The notes: generated from the sequence alone by a model not told the origin. DNA of 64,000 bases from Nocardia vulneris (GCF_001613425.1 NZ_BDCI01000001.1:434001-498000); one strand, 5' to 3'; shown: positions 46,158-55,923, counted from the stretch's first letter. Made by a program: numbers and translations.

Positions 46158-46886
46158 TCAGGCCTCCGAATCCTGTTGCAGTACCGAGGTTTGCGCGGGA
46201 TCGGGGGCGGCCATGCGCTGCTCGCGCGCGACTTCCAGTCCGGCCAGGGTGGCCGGGCCCGCCGCGCCGTCGAGCACGCCGGGCCGCTCGTCCGGGAAGC
46301 CGGCGAGGATGCGCGCGGTCTCCTTGAACGTGCACAGCGGCGCGCCCCGGGTCGGCGTCACCTGCTGACCCGCGCGCAACGCGTCGACGAGGGCCTGCGC
46401 CGATTCGGGGGTCTGGTTGTCGAAGAACTCCCAGTTGATCATGATCACCGGGGCGAAATCGCAGGCCGCGTTGCACTCGACGTGCTCGAGGGTGATCTTG
46501 CCGTCCGCGGTGGTGTCGCCGTGCGCGATACCGAGATGCCGTTCGAGCGCGGCGAGAATAGCGTCGCCGCCCATCACCGCGCACAGCGTGTTCGTGCACA
46601 CGCCGACGTGGTAGTCGCCGGTCGGGGTGCGCCGGTACATCGAATAGAAGGTGGCGACGGCGGTGACCTCGGCGCCGGTCAGACCCAGCTGGTCGGCACA
46701 GAAGTCGATGCCGGTGCCGGTGACGCAGCCTTCCTCGGCCTGCACCAGATGCAGCAGCGGCAGCAGGGCCGAGCGCGGCTCCGGATAGCGGGCGATGATC
46801 TGTTTGGCGTCGAGTTCGAGCCGCTCGCGAATGAACGGCTGGAACGGTTCGGGCCGCGTGCTGAGCTTCAACAGAATTTCCGTCAT
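46158..46886 (-). CDS. nuoE: NADH-quinone oxidoreductase subunit E
   Basis: The thioredoxin-like 2Fe-2S subunit, 242 residues. Cluster N1a ligands are seen in [12 protein letters not shown] and [13 protein letters not shown] helical N-terminal part ([16 protein letters not shown]) and a C-terminal tail ([13 protein letters not shown]) match actinobacterial NuoE. Start ATG 46886 overlaps the nuoD stop as ATGA. Confidence 0.95.
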   Translation of the reverse strand: MTEILLKLSTRPEPFQPFIRERLELDAKQIIARYPEPRSALLPLLHLVQAEEGCVTGTGIDFCADQLGLTGAEVTAVATFYSMYRRTPTGDYHVGVCTNTLCAVMGGDAILAALERHLGIAHGDTTADGKITLEHVECNAACDFAPVIMINWEFFDNQTPESAQALVDALRAGQQVTPTRGAPLCTFKETARILAGFPDERPGVLDGAAGPATLAGLEVAREQRMAAPDPAQTSVLQQDSEA

Positions 46887-48262
46887 CGGTCTACTCCGCC
46901 CATCACGGGGTCGATGCTGGCGACCGACGCGATGACGTCGGCGACCATGCCGCCCTCACACGTCGCCGCCACCGCTTGCAGATTGGTGAACGAGGGATCG
47001 CGGTAGTGCACCCGGAACGGCCGGGTGCCGCCGTCGCTGACCATGTGCACGCCGAGTTCGCCGCGCGGCGATTCGACGGCGGTGTACACCTGACCCGCCG
47101 GCACCCGGATGCCCTCGGTGACCAGCTTGAAATGGTGGATCAGGCCCTCCATCGAGCTGCCCATGATCTTGCTGATGTGCTTGGGCGAATTGCCGAGTCC
47201 GTCCGGGCCGATCTGCAGATCGGCCGGCCAGGCGATCTTCTTGTCGTCCACCATCACCGGGCCGGGCCGCAGCTTGTCCAGGCACTGCTCGACGATCTTG
47301 AGTGACTCCTTCATCTCGTCCACCCGGATCACGTAGCGGCCGTAGCAGTCACAGCCCGTGGTGGTGGGGATGTCGAATTCGTAGTTCTCGTAGCCGCAGT
47401 AGGGCTGGGCCTTGCGCAGGTCGTGCGGCAGGCCGGTGGCGCGCAGCACCGGACCGGTGATCCCCAGCGCCATGCAGCCCTGCAGGTCGAGGTAGCCGAT
47501 GTCCTGGGTGCGGGCCTTCCAGATCGGGTTGGCGGTGAGCAGCTGCTCCATGTCGCGCAACCGTTTCGGCATGAGCGCCAGCAGTTCCCGGACCTTGGTC
47601 ACACCGTCGTCGGGCAGATCCTGGGCCAGGCCGCCGGGCCGGATGTAGGCGTGGTTCATCCGCAGGCCGGTGATCGTCTCGAAGACGTCGAGGATCAGTT
47701 CGCGTTCCCGGAAACCGAACAGCATCGGGGTCAGCGCGCCCAGTTCCATGCCGCCGGTGGCCAGCGCCACCAGGTGCGAGGAGATGCGGTTCAGTTCCAT
47801 CAGCATGACGCGAATGATGTTGACCCGCTCCGGGATCGCGTCGGTGATGTCGAGCAGCTTCTCCACCCCGAGGCAGTACGCGGTCTCGTTGAAGAACGGG
47901 GACAGGTAGTCCATCCGGGTGACGAAGGTGACGCCCTGGGTCCAGTTGCGGAATTCCAGGTTCTTCTCGATGCCGGTGTGCAGATAGCCGATGCCGCAGC
48001 GGGCCTCGGTGACGGTCTCGCCCTCGATCTCCAGGATCAAACGCAGCACGCCGTGCGTGGACGGGTGCTGCGGGCCCATGTTGACGACGATGCGTTCCTC
48101 GCCGGCGCCGCGCAGCGAGTCGGCGACCTCTTCCCAGTCCTGTCCGGCGACGGTGACGACGGTGGGTTCGGGCCCGGCGTCACGGGGATCGAGCTCGGTC
48201 TCGTGCGCCCCCTCCGTCACCTGGCCGCTACTGCGCACGGAATCGTTGTGCGATGCAGTCAT
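46883..48262 (-). CDS. nuoD: NADH-quinone oxidoreductase subunit D
   Basis: The 49-kDa quinone-site subunit, 459 residues from ATG 48262. Key residues are in [20 protein letters not shown] (quinone-binding His), [20 protein letters not shown] (conserved Tyr in the quinone pocket) and [20 protein letters not shown]. The start overlaps the nuoC stop (TGATG). The extension before the conserved domain, [14 protein letters not shown], resembles the repeat at the NuoG N-terminus ([14 protein letters not shown]). Confidence 0.95.
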   Translation of the reverse strand: MTASHNDSVRSSGQVTEGAHETELDPRDAGPEPTVVTVAGQDWEEVADSLRGAGEERIVVNMGPQHPSTHGVLRLILEIEGETVTEARCGIGYLHTGIEKNLEFRNWTQGVTFVTRMDYLSPFFNETAYCLGVEKLLDITDAIPERVNIIRVMLMELNRISSHLVALATGGMELGALTPMLFGFRERELILDVFETITGLRMNHAYIRPGGLAQDLPDDGVTKVRELLALMPKRLRDMEQLLTANPIWKARTQDIGYLDLQGCMALGITGPVLRATGLPHDLRKAQPYCGYENYEFDIPTTTGCDCYGRYVIRVDEMKESLKIVEQCLDKLRPGPVMVDDKKIAWPADLQIGPDGLGNSPKHISKIMGSSMEGLIHHFKLVTEGIRVPAGQVYTAVESPRGELGVHMVSDGGTRPFRVHYRDPSFTNLQAVAATCEGGMVADVIASVASIDPVMGGVDR

Positions 48263-49032
48263 CAGTTGTACGCCCTCCGCTCGTCGGGCGGCGGTATCCG
48301 CGCGCCCTTGTACTCGACCGGGATCCCGCCGAGCGGGTAGTCCTTGCGCTGGGGGTGACCGCGCCAGTCGTCGGGCATCAGAATTCGAGTGAGCGAGGGG
48401 TGCCCGTCGAAGAGGATGCCGAAGAAGTCGTAGGTTTCCCGCTCGTGCCAGTCGGTGGTCGGATACGCCTCGTACAGCGACGGGATGTGCGGGTCGGCGT
48501 CGGGCGCGGCCACTTCCACGCGCAGGCGCCGGTTGTGCGTGATCGACATGAGCGGGTACACGGCGTGCAGTTCGCGGTCGGCGTCTTCGGGATAGTGCAC
48601 CCCGCTGACGCCGAGGCACAGCTCGAAACGCAGTGTGGCCGTGTCGCGTAACGCGCGCGCGACGACAACGAGATGTTCGCGCCGCACGTGCAGGGTGAGT
48701 TCGCCGCGGAAGACGACGATCTTCTCCAGCGCCGTCTCCAACCGCAGGCCGCCCTGGTCGAGCACGGTGCGCAGCGCGTCGACGATCTCGTCGAAGTAGC
48801 CGCCGTAGGGCTGGGGCGAACTGCCCGGCAGGCTGACCGGGCGGACGAGCCCGCCGTAGCCGGAGGTGTCGCCGGTACCGCGCACGCCGAACATGCCGTG
48901 CCGGGTGCCGATCACCTCGTCGGGTTGTTCCGGGATCGGTCGCGTGCCTTCCGGGCCCGCCGTCGCCGCGGCATCGATCTCGTCGTGCGCGGCGGTGGTG
49001 GTGTTGTTGTTGTCGGGGGAGTCGAAAGTCAT
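48262..49032 (-). CDS. nuoC: NADH-quinone oxidoreductase subunit C
   Basis: The 30-kDa connecting subunit, 256 residues, starting at ATG 49032. Signature: [20 protein letters not shown], then [20 protein letters not shown]. It has a long N-terminal extension of about 85 residues with Asn/Thr-rich and Pro-rich stretches, usual in mycobacterial-type NuoC. It is encoded separately from NuoD, unlike the enterobacterial CD fusion. Confidence 0.94.
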   Translation of the reverse strand: MTFDSPDNNNTTTAAHDEIDAAATAGPEGTRPIPEQPDEVIGTRHGMFGVRGTGDTSGYGGLVRPVSLPGSSPQPYGGYFDEIVDALRTVLDQGGLRLETALEKIVVFRGELTLHVRREHLVVVARALRDTATLRFELCLGVSGVHYPEDADRELHAVYPLMSITHNRRLRVEVAAPDADPHIPSLYEAYPTTDWHERETYDFFGILFDGHPSLTRILMPDDWRGHPQRKDYPLGGIPVEYKGARIPPPDERRAYN

Positions 49033-49583
49033 CGCAGCAGCCCCTCCATCCGAATGGTGGGCGTCGAGGCCAAGGCCGCCTGCTCGGCGGCGCGCACGGC
49101 CTCTTCCCGGTTGACCCCGAGCGGCATCTCCTGGATCTTGGCGTGCAGCGTCAGGATCGCGTTCAACAGCATCTCCGGCCGCGGCGGGCAGCCGGGCAGG
49201 TAGATGTCGACCGGTACCACGTGATCGACGCCCTGCACGATGGCGTAGTTGTTGAACATCCCGCCCGACGACGCGCAAACACCCATGGCAAGAACCCATT
49301 TCGGCTCGGTCATCTGGTCGTAGACCTGTCGCAGCACCGGCGCCATCTTGTTGCTGACCCGGCCCGCGACGATCATCAGATCGGCCTGCCGCGGCGAGGC
49401 GCGGAACGCCTCCATGCCGAAGCGGGCAATGTCGAAACGGCCTGCGCCCGTGGCCATCATCTCGATGGCACAGCAGGCCAGACCGAAGGTGGCGGGCCAC
49501 AGCGAGCCCTTACGCAGATATCCGGCGAAATCTTCGACCGTGCTCAGCAGAAAGCCGCTGGGCAGTTTTTCCTCGAGACCCAT
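49029..49583 (-). CDS. nuoB: NADH-quinone oxidoreductase subunit B
   Basis: The N2-cluster subunit, 184 residues. The cluster ligands are the tandem Cys in [14 protein letters not shown], the Cys of [14 protein letters not shown] and that of [14 protein letters not shown]2 is the last iron-sulfur centre before quinone. The gene overlaps nuoC (ATGA) and lies 50 bases after nuoA. That gap contains a weak match (GACTGCCGCACA) to the repeat at the nuoD and nuoG starts. Confidence 0.96.
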   Translation of the reverse strand: MGLEEKLPSGFLLSTVEDFAGYLRKGSLWPATFGLACCAIEMMATGAGRFDIARFGMEAFRASPRQADLMIVAGRVSNKMAPVLRQVYDQMTEPKWVLAMGVCASSGGMFNNYAIVQGVDHVVPVDIYLPGCPPRPEMLLNAILTLHAKIQEMPLGVNREEAVRAAEQAALASTPTIRMEGLLR

Positions 49584-49633
49584 ATCCGACTAACCTTCAC
49601 TTCCACTCGTCGCCCGAACACGCTGTGCGGCAG

Positions 49634-50014
49634 TCAGTCCCAACTGAGCCCGCCGCGTCGCCATTCGTAGGCGTAGGCCACGGACACGTTGAAGATGAAC
49701 AGCGCCATCGCGGCGAGACCGAAGAGACCGAGTGCATCGAAGTGGACTGCCCACGGGTAGAGGAACACGATCTCGATGTCGAAGATGATGAACAGCATGG
49801 CGGTGAGGTAGTACTTCACCGGAAAGCGTTGACCTGTAACGTTTCCCGGGCCACCGGCCACGGCGTGCGGGGTCGGTTCGATACCGCACTCGTAGGCCTC
49901 GAGTTTGGCCCGGTTGTACCGCTTCGGGCCGACGAGGGCCGCCATGATGATGGTGAACACCGCGAACGCCGCAGCGACCGCGCCTAGTACAAGAGTCGGC
50001 ATTTCGATATTCAC
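49634..50014 (-). CDS. nuoA: NADH-quinone oxidoreductase subunit A
   Basis: A 126-residue subunit with three membrane helices, first gene of the operon. YNRAKLEAYECGIEPTPHAV holds the conserved Cys loop that shields the quinone site. FPVKYYLTAMLFIIFDIEIV and LYPWAV complete the signature. Start GTG 50014 is preferred because AAGGGAGAGGG lies 6-10 bases upstream; an in-frame ATG at 50002 is an alternative. Confidence 0.93.
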   Translation of the reverse strand: MNIEMPTLVLGAVAAAFAVFTIIMAALVGPKRYNRAKLEAYECGIEPTPHAVAGGPGNVTGQRFPVKYYLTAMLFIIFDIEIVFLYPWAVHFDALGLFGLAAMALFIFNVSVAYAYEWRRGGLSWD

Positions 50015-50563
50015 GACTGCCCTCTCCCTTGGTGTGAGCCGGCCCCTTCCTGGTGGGCTGGAGCCTGCGGGTGGGCCGCCCGTTAGCCGGACGGCAGCTT
50101 CCGAGGCGGGCTGACGTCGTTGTCCGCCTCGGCCAGACTCGCCCCATGGCCTGCTCGGCGCGGGGTGATGGCTGTGCCCGCGCACCTGTGAGCTAGGGCA
50201 CAGCCTACAACCGATATGTCTGGGTGCCGCAGCTTTGACTGCTGCGTTTGATCTAATTCGTGACGCGGATTTATGACTGAAACGGTGGTAATCGCAAGGG
50301 CTGTCACGTGACGTTGGTCGACCGGTCAGTCGGTGTCGTGAAAAACCGCTCCTCGGAGCAGGTTTCGGGTGATGGCCAGGGCTTTGCTCTTAGGTGAGCC
50401 TCACCGCAATATCCATCGCTCCGCCGGACTTGAACGGGAGGCCGATAAGCGACGTCAGCGATAAGTCCGCAACCGGAAGTCGTCTTACGTAGCGGCAGAC
50501 CGAATTTCGATTAATGCAGGCTGTGCATCAATGCCTGCGCTGAAAGTGGTACGGCGGAACCGC
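50015..50563. other. Upstream region of the nuo operon, no gene
   Basis: This 549-base gap contains no convincing reading frame. It should hold the nuo promoter, which I cannot place with confidence. Visible elements are the perfect palindrome GTCACGTGAC (50303-50312), a small hairpin with arms GCTCC/GGAGC (50348-50359), and the IdeR-like dyad at 50390-50408. Base composition is more AT-rich than the flanking genes from about 50210 on. Confidence 0.55.
50390..50408. promoter_or_regulatory. Candidate iron-box (IdeR/DtxR-like) dyad
   Basis: The 19 bases TTAGGTGAGCCTCACCGCA agree with about 13 of 19 positions of the iron-box consensus TTAGGTTAGGCTAACCTAA. They contain the exact dyad GGTGAG/CTCACC. 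The site is in the nuo upstream gap, about 375 bases before the nuoA start. IdeR control would be plausible for an iron-rich enzyme, but the distance and incomplete match leave this weak. Confidence 0.3.
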
Positions 50564-50959
50564 TCAGGCTGCCGAACGGTTGCGCAGCAGTCCGACCACG
50601 GCCTCGGTCAGCCGGATCGGGTCGATCGGATGCGAGACCGCCGCCTCGGCGCGCGACCAATTGGCCAGCCAGGCATCGTCGGGCCGACCGGTGAGCACGA
50701 GCACCGGTGGGCAGTGCTCGATTTCGTCCTTGAGTTGCTTGGCGATGCCCAGCCCGCCGGTCGGGGTGGACTCGCCGTCGAGGATGACGAGATCGATGCC
50801 GCCGGCGTCCATGTGCTGGATCACCACGGGGCCGGTGGCCACTTCGAGGTAGTCCAACACCGGTAGCTCGGGATGCGGCCGTTTACCCAACGCCAGGATC
50901 ACCTGGCGCCGCGTATCGGCGTCGTTGCTGTACACGAGGACCCGCAGTGAGTCGGCCAC
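50564..50959 (-). CDS. Atypical single-domain response regulator (Rv3143-like)
   Basis: A 131-residue receiver domain with no output domain. The fold is plain: VLVYSNDADTRRQVILALG, phosphoacceptor Asp61 in DLVILDGESTPTGGLGIAKQ, and VLVLTGRPDDAWLANWSRAE. The conserved Lys of the K-P motif is replaced: AAVSHPIDP has His before Pro. This and the GRPDDAWLA segment agree with my memory of Rv3143 of M. tuberculosis, which lies beside nuo there as here. It is on the same strand as nuoA and 549 bases upstream of it. It may tune respiration; that is inference. Confidence 0.83.
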   Translation of the reverse strand: MADSLRVLVYSNDADTRRQVILALGKRPHPELPVLDYLEVATGPVVIQHMDAGGIDLVILDGESTPTGGLGIAKQLKDEIEHCPPVLVLTGRPDDAWLANWSRAEAAVSHPIDPIRLTEAVVGLLRNRSAA

Positions 50960-51119
50960 GACCGCATGCTACTTCCGCCGAGCCCACCCCCGTGGCATCT
51001 TCGATCAGATCCGGGGTTTCTCGCGCGTCGTACGGCCCGCGCCGCGCGTCGCCGGGAGTGCTTGCGCCCGCAGGGTAATCGCAAGTTGTCCATAAGAATC
51101 GGCCGGTAGCATCCCCGCA

Positions 51120-52661
51120 ATGCGGGGCGATCTCACACAGGTCCTCGTCGATACCGACGTGTGGACCGATGACATGCTGAACAGTGCCGGGATACCGGTG
51201 ATCGATGTGCCGTTCGTGACGATCGGCAGTGGGATCGGCTCGTTCGTCACCTACGACACGTTGCGCATCTTCGGCGTACCCGCCCAGGCGATGGCCGTGC
51301 TCGGCCCGCAGCAGCATCCGTGGTCCTCCTATGAATACCTCACCCGGGTCTCGCAGATCCCGCGCGGCGAGCGACTGCGTAGCGACTCCGCGTCCGAGCC
51401 GGACAACATGTGGGGCTTTCCCTCGTACGCGGTGCGTGAGGCGATCGCGGACAAGTCGATCAAGCCGCTGTGGAATGTGTTCGTGGAGCCCATCTTCGCG
51501 AACTATTACACGCCGCGGGCCGGGCAGGCGTTCGTGGGGATGGAACGCGAATTCCATCGCATCGGGTACGCGAGTTCGTTGCATCGCGGGCATGTTCGCA
51601 TGGTGCGCAAACGGCACGGCGGCGGCTATTTCACGATCCTCACCCCGCCCGCGGATTCCACGCCGACCAAACGGATCGCGTTCCGCAGCACCTATGTGCA
51701 TGTGGCCGTGGGATATCCCGGGCTCAAGCTGCTGCCCGATCTCCAGGAATATCGCGAGACCCATCGCGATCCCACCCGCGTGGTCAACGCCTACGAGCCG
51801 CACGAGCACGTCTACCAGGCGTTGCAGCGCCGACCGGGGACGGTGCTGATCCGCGGTAGCGGGATCGTCGCGAGCCGGGTGCTGCAGCGGCTCATCGACG
51901 ATCGCGACCGGCTGAACCTGAACACGCAGATCCTGCATCTGTTCCGGACCTACGTCGCCAAAGCGCACGGCAAGAATGTGTTCAACCGGCGCCCCGGCTC
52001 GCACGGCTGGGCATATCAGGGGTTCAACTATCCGAAATCGGTGTGGGGCGGGCAGCTCAAACAGAATATCCGCAACCTGCAAGGCGAACAGCGGGCCGAG
52101 GCCTACAAGGAGATCTCGGGAACCAACACCCCGATCCGGAATTCGTGGCAGAAACAGTTGCGGCGCGGCCGGGCCGAAGGGTGGTATCAGGTGATGGCCG
52201 GGACCATGCGCGCCCCGCGGCCCGCGGAGGGACGTCAGGGTGTGGTCGCGACGATCCTGCCGGACGTGACTGCCGAATTGCCAGTGCCGCCGCCGACCCA
52301 ACCGTTCGACACGACGGTCGATTACATCATCGACTGCACCGGGCTCGAAGCGGATATCCGGGAACATCGCCTGCTCGCCGATCTGCTCGAGCACACCGGG
52401 GCCGGGCGGAATCCGGTCGGGCGGTTGGACGTCGACACCACCTTCGAGTTGATCGGCACCCGAAGTGGCACCGGACGCATCTATGCATCCGGTAGCGCGA
52501 CACTGGGCGGGCCGTTCATCGGCGTCGACACGTTCCTCGGGTTGCAGATCGCCGCACAGGAGATCGCCGACGATCTTGCGGCGCTGGGGTTCTGCCGCCG
52601 GATGGGTCCGCTGCGCTCGACGAGCCAGTGGTGGTCATGGGTTACGAACAAGAAGATCTGA
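51120..52661 (+). CDS. FAD/NAD(P)-binding (Rossmann) protein of unknown function
   Basis: A 513-residue soluble protein. It has two dinucleotide-binding turns: VTIGSGIGSFVTYDTLRIFG near residues 33-52 and VLIRGSGIVASRVLQRLIDD near 240-260. A late CTGLEADI plus GRIYASGSATLGGPFIGVDT segment closes an FAD-like domain, as in flavin monooxygenases and lysine/ornithine hydroxylase-like enzymes. The N-terminal FAD motif is preceded by an unusual 30-residue leader. It begins a tight operon with a membrane protein and an FHA protein (5- and -4-base spacings). No function is assigned. Confidence 0.65.
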   Translation: MRGDLTQVLVDTDVWTDDMLNSAGIPVIDVPFVTIGSGIGSFVTYDTLRIFGVPAQAMAVLGPQQHPWSSYEYLTRVSQIPRGERLRSDSASEPDNMWGFPSYAVREAIADKSIKPLWNVFVEPIFANYYTPRAGQAFVGMEREFHRIGYASSLHRGHVRMVRKRHGGGYFTILTPPADSTPTKRIAFRSTYVHVAVGYPGLKLLPDLQEYRETHRDPTRVVNAYEPHEHVYQALQRRPGTVLIRGSGIVASRVLQRLIDDRDRLNLNTQILHLFRTYVAKAHGKNVFNRRPGSHGWAYQGFNYPKSVWGGQLKQNIRNLQGEQRAEAYKEISGTNTPIRNSWQKQLRRGRAEGWYQVMAGTMRAPRPAEGRQGVVATILPDVTAELPVPPPTQPFDTTVDYIIDCTGLEADIREHRLLADLLEHTGAGRNPVGRLDVDTTFELIGTRSGTGRIYASGSATLGGPFIGVDTFLGLQIAAQEIADDLAALGFCRRMGPLRSTSQWWSWVTNKKI

Positions 52662-52665
52662 GCTG

Positions 52666-53109
52666 ATGCTGCCAACCTTGAACGGGCGAATCCAGACCCG
52701 TGTGCTCGCGCTGAGTGTGATCGGCGCCTTCGTCGCCCTGCTCATCACGCCACTGCTGCCGACCGGTTCGCTGAGCCTGGGCCAGGCCTATCGGGTGACG
52801 CTGTCGGTGCTGCTCGCCACCGTTCTGGTCGGCGTGCTGTGGGAGTTGCTCTACCATTTCTTGCAACAGTTCCGCTGGGAAAAGGACTGGCCGACGCTGT
52901 TCGGCTTCCTGACCGTGATCAACGAGGGGGCACTCATGTGGGTGCTCGTAGACCACACCACCATCGTGCTCCCCGAGCACCTGCACCCCTCGCTCACCGC
53001 GTTCCTCATCCAGTTCGTCCTCACCTGGATGGTGTTCTGGCTCATCGTGAACGGGCCGCTGCGGGTGCCGTTCCATCGTTGGCGATTCCAAGGTGGCAGG
53101 TTCCTGTGA
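52666..53109 (+). CDS. Small four-helix membrane protein
   Basis: A 147-residue protein with four predicted membrane helices: LALSVIGAFVALLITPLL, VTLSVLLATVLVGVLWELLY, TLFGFLTVINEGALMWVLVD and FLIQFVLTWMVFWLIVNGPL. It ends with a basic VPFHRWRFQGGRFL tail. No family is recognised. It is the middle gene of the operon, five bases after the Rossmann protein, and its TGA overlaps the GTG of the FHA gene (GTGA). The arrangement suggests it anchors or senses for the FHA protein. Confidence 0.68.
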   Translation: MLPTLNGRIQTRVLALSVIGAFVALLITPLLPTGSLSLGQAYRVTLSVLLATVLVGVLWELLYHFLQQFRWEKDWPTLFGFLTVINEGALMWVLVDHTTIVLPEHLHPSLTAFLIQFVLTWMVFWLIVNGPLRVPFHRWRFQGGRFL

Positions 53110-55745
53110 ACAGGCAGATCGAGGTCCTTCCCGGCGCGCACCTGGTGGCGAGCGCCGGTGGCGTGGTCGTTGTCGTCGCCCACCGGTCGGTGACGCCGGT
53201 GACCCCGGCATCGATCGCGGGCCGCACCATGACGGCGCTGCTCGGGATCGTCCGGCGGGTCGCCGCCGACGAACCCCGCCGCAGCGGGCGAACCGTCGCG
53301 CGGCTGGCCACGAACTGGCTGATGAGCCTGGAAAACGGCGACGAGGACGACGTCGAATTCGGGGTACTCACGCCGACCGACACCGGCCTCGCCGTCTTCC
53401 TGCACGGCGGGGTGAGCGCGATCCTGGACGCAGGTCCGCGCACTGAGATACTGCGCGGCCGCGAAGCCGGATTCACCGTCGACCGGGTGGTGCTACCGGC
53501 GCCGTCCGTCGGTGCCGGACTGTTCGTCGACGAAGTCGGCCTCGACATCGAAACCTTGCCGACCCGTGGGGTTTTCACGTTGACCGGGGGGACGACACCC
53601 GGGGCGGGAGCCGTCCTGTGGTTCGGCGCGAACGAGGCGGCGCTCGGGGGTATCCCGCCCGCGGAAGGTGCGGCGGGATCCGCTGCGGCACGGCACATCG
53701 CTCCGCCGCCCGTACCCGGAAACGCACCGGCAGCCACAACCCAGCCGCCACCCGCCCCGCCCGGAATCAGCCACCCGCCCACCGACGTCCGGCCCGACAC
53801 CGCACCACCAGTTGCCGGGTCCAGCGCCACGAACCTCCGCAAACACCCCGAACCCGCCCCCGCCCAGCCCGGTTCGCACCGCACCCCCGGTGGCGCACAA
53901 GGGGTTTCGCAGTCGCCCGAGGGTGATGAACGAGACCGTCCTGGCAAGGGTGCGCGCCACGTCGTCGCCTCTGAAGATGATGACCACGGCCATACCGCGC
54001 GTGAACCACACGACGAAAGCGGCACCGCTCCGGCGCGTGATCCCGGAGTGGCCGGGCTCCCGACGGCTGCGGCAGTCGTTCATGGGTCGGCCACGAGTGA
54101 CATGCAAGGACGTGCCGGCAGCAAGCCATACAGTGCGGCCGCCACCGATCCAGGGCGCGATCACGGGGCAGGCGATGGTCCGTCCGGTGTCGGTGCATCC
54201 CCGGGCGCGGGAATTCGGGGCACGGCTGTGGGCGGCGATCCGGCAGGCGCTGCCGGCGAGTCCGATCCGGGCAGGGGGCCGTCCGCTGGATTCAGTGCTG
54301 CTCCACGGAGTTCGGCGTCAGGCGCGAGCTCGTCCGGCCTCGTGCCGCGCAGTGTAGGTTCGGCGCACGAGGCGGTGGGTGCAGACGATCGTCCCACCGA
54401 GTACATGCCGCCTGCGGGCACCGATCGCGCTGCGTCGGCTGAGAGCGGGGCGCCCGCCGATATGGGTGGCGGTGAGGCCGGCGACGATGAGCGGCCGACG
54501 ACGTTCATGCCGCCTGCGGGGAGTGAAAGCGGTGCGCCCGGTGGAGTACGGGCGGAGCGTAGTACGGATCGTGGTGGTGTGGTGGCCGGGCGTGGTGACG
54601 CGCCGACAGAGTATGTCGCGGCTGCCGATGGTGGGTTGTCCGCGTTCGCGGGAAGTGTGGTGCCTCGGGGTGATCAGCGGCCTTCGAAGGATATGCCGCG
54701 TTCAGGGGATGATGCGCCGACGGAATTCGTGGACAGTGGAGCCGTGGAGTCCGCCCTGGGCCGTGCGATTCGCAGCGAGCGAGCGGCCCGGGGCAGCGAG
54801 ACAGGCGACGGAATTTCGCCGTCGGGATACGTTGCGGCGGAGCGTGGTTCGGCGGAGGGCGGTGACGCCCCGACCGAGTACGTTGCATTGGCGGATAGCG
54901 GGGCGGGCGGGACGCGCGGCACCGACGTCGGTCGCGGCGGTGGCAGCGGGGCAGGGAAACGTGAGGCGGAAGCTGGCGGTGACGCCGACAGTGCAGCGTC
55001 GAGCGTCCCGGGTGACGCTGTGCAGGACTCCGGGGTGGCCGATGAGCGGCCGACGTCGTATATGCCGCCGGCGGGTGTTACCCCGCCGCGTCTGGTGAAG
55101 CCGTCGAATGTGGGTGCACCGCTGTCGAACACGGGCCCGCAGGAGCGGGTGGTGCACGACCAGGGTTCCGGGCCGGTGCATTACGGCGGTTCGGAGATCG
55201 ATATGCAGGAGACCGTGGTGCCGACCTCGGCGCGGACTCCGCACGTACCCGAGGTGGCGTCGAGTGATCCGGGGGTGGTGATCAAGGGGTTCAAGTGTGC
55301 CCGTGACCATCTCAATGATCCGCGGGTGTCGTTCTGCGCGGTGTGCGGTATTCGGATGGATCAGCTCACCTGCGTGCTGACCGACGGCGTGCGCCCACCC
55401 TTGGGCTTGCTACTGCTCGACGACGGCACCTCCTTCGTCCTCGACGCCGACTGCGTCCTCGGCCGCGAACCCGAACACGCCGAGGCGGTCTCGCGCGGTG
55501 CCCGCCCGGTCCGCCTGGAGGACCGCTCCGGCGGCATGTCCCGCGCGCACGCCGAGATCCGTTTGGTCGACTGGGATGTCACCGTCGTCGACGGCGGCTC
55601 CACCAACGGCACCCACATCCGCCAGCCCGGCCACCAGGATTGGTCCCGCGCCATCCCCGGCCACCCGGTCAAACTGATCCCCGGCGCCCAAGTCCAATTA
55701 GGCAGCCGCGTAGTAACTTTCGACTCCCAGCACGGCCAACTCTAG
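53106..55745 (+). CDS. Large FHA-domain protein with zinc-binding motif and Pro-Thr repeats
   Basis: An 879-residue protein from GTG 53106. Residues 1-180 form a compact domain of unknown type (EVLPGAHLVASAGGVVVVVA). Residues about 185-425 are Pro/Gly-rich and disordered. Residues 427-656 hold eight degenerate repeats of the type DRPTEYMPPAG. A C-x3-H-x8-C-x2-C cluster (C731, H735, C744, C747) follows, then a canonical FHA domain: LGRE (R787), SRAHAEI (S812, H815) and STNGT (N834). FHA domains bind phosphothreonine. The Thr repeats are likely kinase substrates that this domain could bind in cis or trans. Role unknown; the operon context is the Rossmann and membrane proteins. Confidence 0.78.
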   Translation: MNRQIEVLPGAHLVASAGGVVVVVAHRSVTPVTPASIAGRTMTALLGIVRRVAADEPRRSGRTVARLATNWLMSLENGDEDDVEFGVLTPTDTGLAVFLHGGVSAILDAGPRTEILRGREAGFTVDRVVLPAPSVGAGLFVDEVGLDIETLPTRGVFTLTGGTTPGAGAVLWFGANEAALGGIPPAEGAAGSAAARHIAPPPVPGNAPAATTQPPPAPPGISHPPTDVRPDTAPPVAGSSATNLRKHPEPAPAQPGSHRTPGGAQGVSQSPEGDERDRPGKGARHVVASEDDDHGHTAREPHDESGTAPARDPGVAGLPTAAAVVHGSATSDMQGRAGSKPYSAAATDPGRDHGAGDGPSGVGASPGAGIRGTAVGGDPAGAAGESDPGRGPSAGFSAAPRSSASGASSSGLVPRSVGSAHEAVGADDRPTEYMPPAGTDRAASAESGAPADMGGGEAGDDERPTTFMPPAGSESGAPGGVRAERSTDRGGVVAGRGDAPTEYVAAADGGLSAFAGSVVPRGDQRPSKDMPRSGDDAPTEFVDSGAVESALGRAIRSERAARGSETGDGISPSGYVAAERGSAEGGDAPTEYVALADSGAGGTRGTDVGRGGGSGAGKREAEAGGDADSAASSVPGDAVQDSGVADERPTSYMPPAGVTPPRLVKPSNVGAPLSNTGPQERVVHDQGSGPVHYGGSEIDMQETVVPTSARTPHVPEVASSDPGVVIKGFKCARDHLNDPRVSFCAVCGIRMDQLTCVLTDGVRPPLGLLLLDDGTSFVLDADCVLGREPEHAEAVSRGARPVRLEDRSGGMSRAHAEIRLVDWDVTVVDGGSTNGTHIRQPGHQDWSRAIPGHPVKLIPGAQVQLGSRVVTFDSQHGQL

Positions 55746-55923
55746 GTGCCATCGGGGAGCGTCGAACCACTACGTCCAAGCGACTTCGCAGCCCACGCAC
55801 ACGATCCCGATGACCGGGCGATCACTTGCTCAGCATGGGGCCGACAGGGGCCAATGTGCCGGCCACGCCGATCCGGGCACCGGCGCGCCCTCGGGCGACA
55901 CGCCGAGGTTCCGTTGGTCGGTT

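Noticed and set aside
34202..50014. Long plus-strand ORFs opposite the nuo genes
   Set aside because: Their Arg/His/Gln/Glu-rich composition is the usual antisense reflection of membrane-protein codons; the minus-strand genes explain the region fully.
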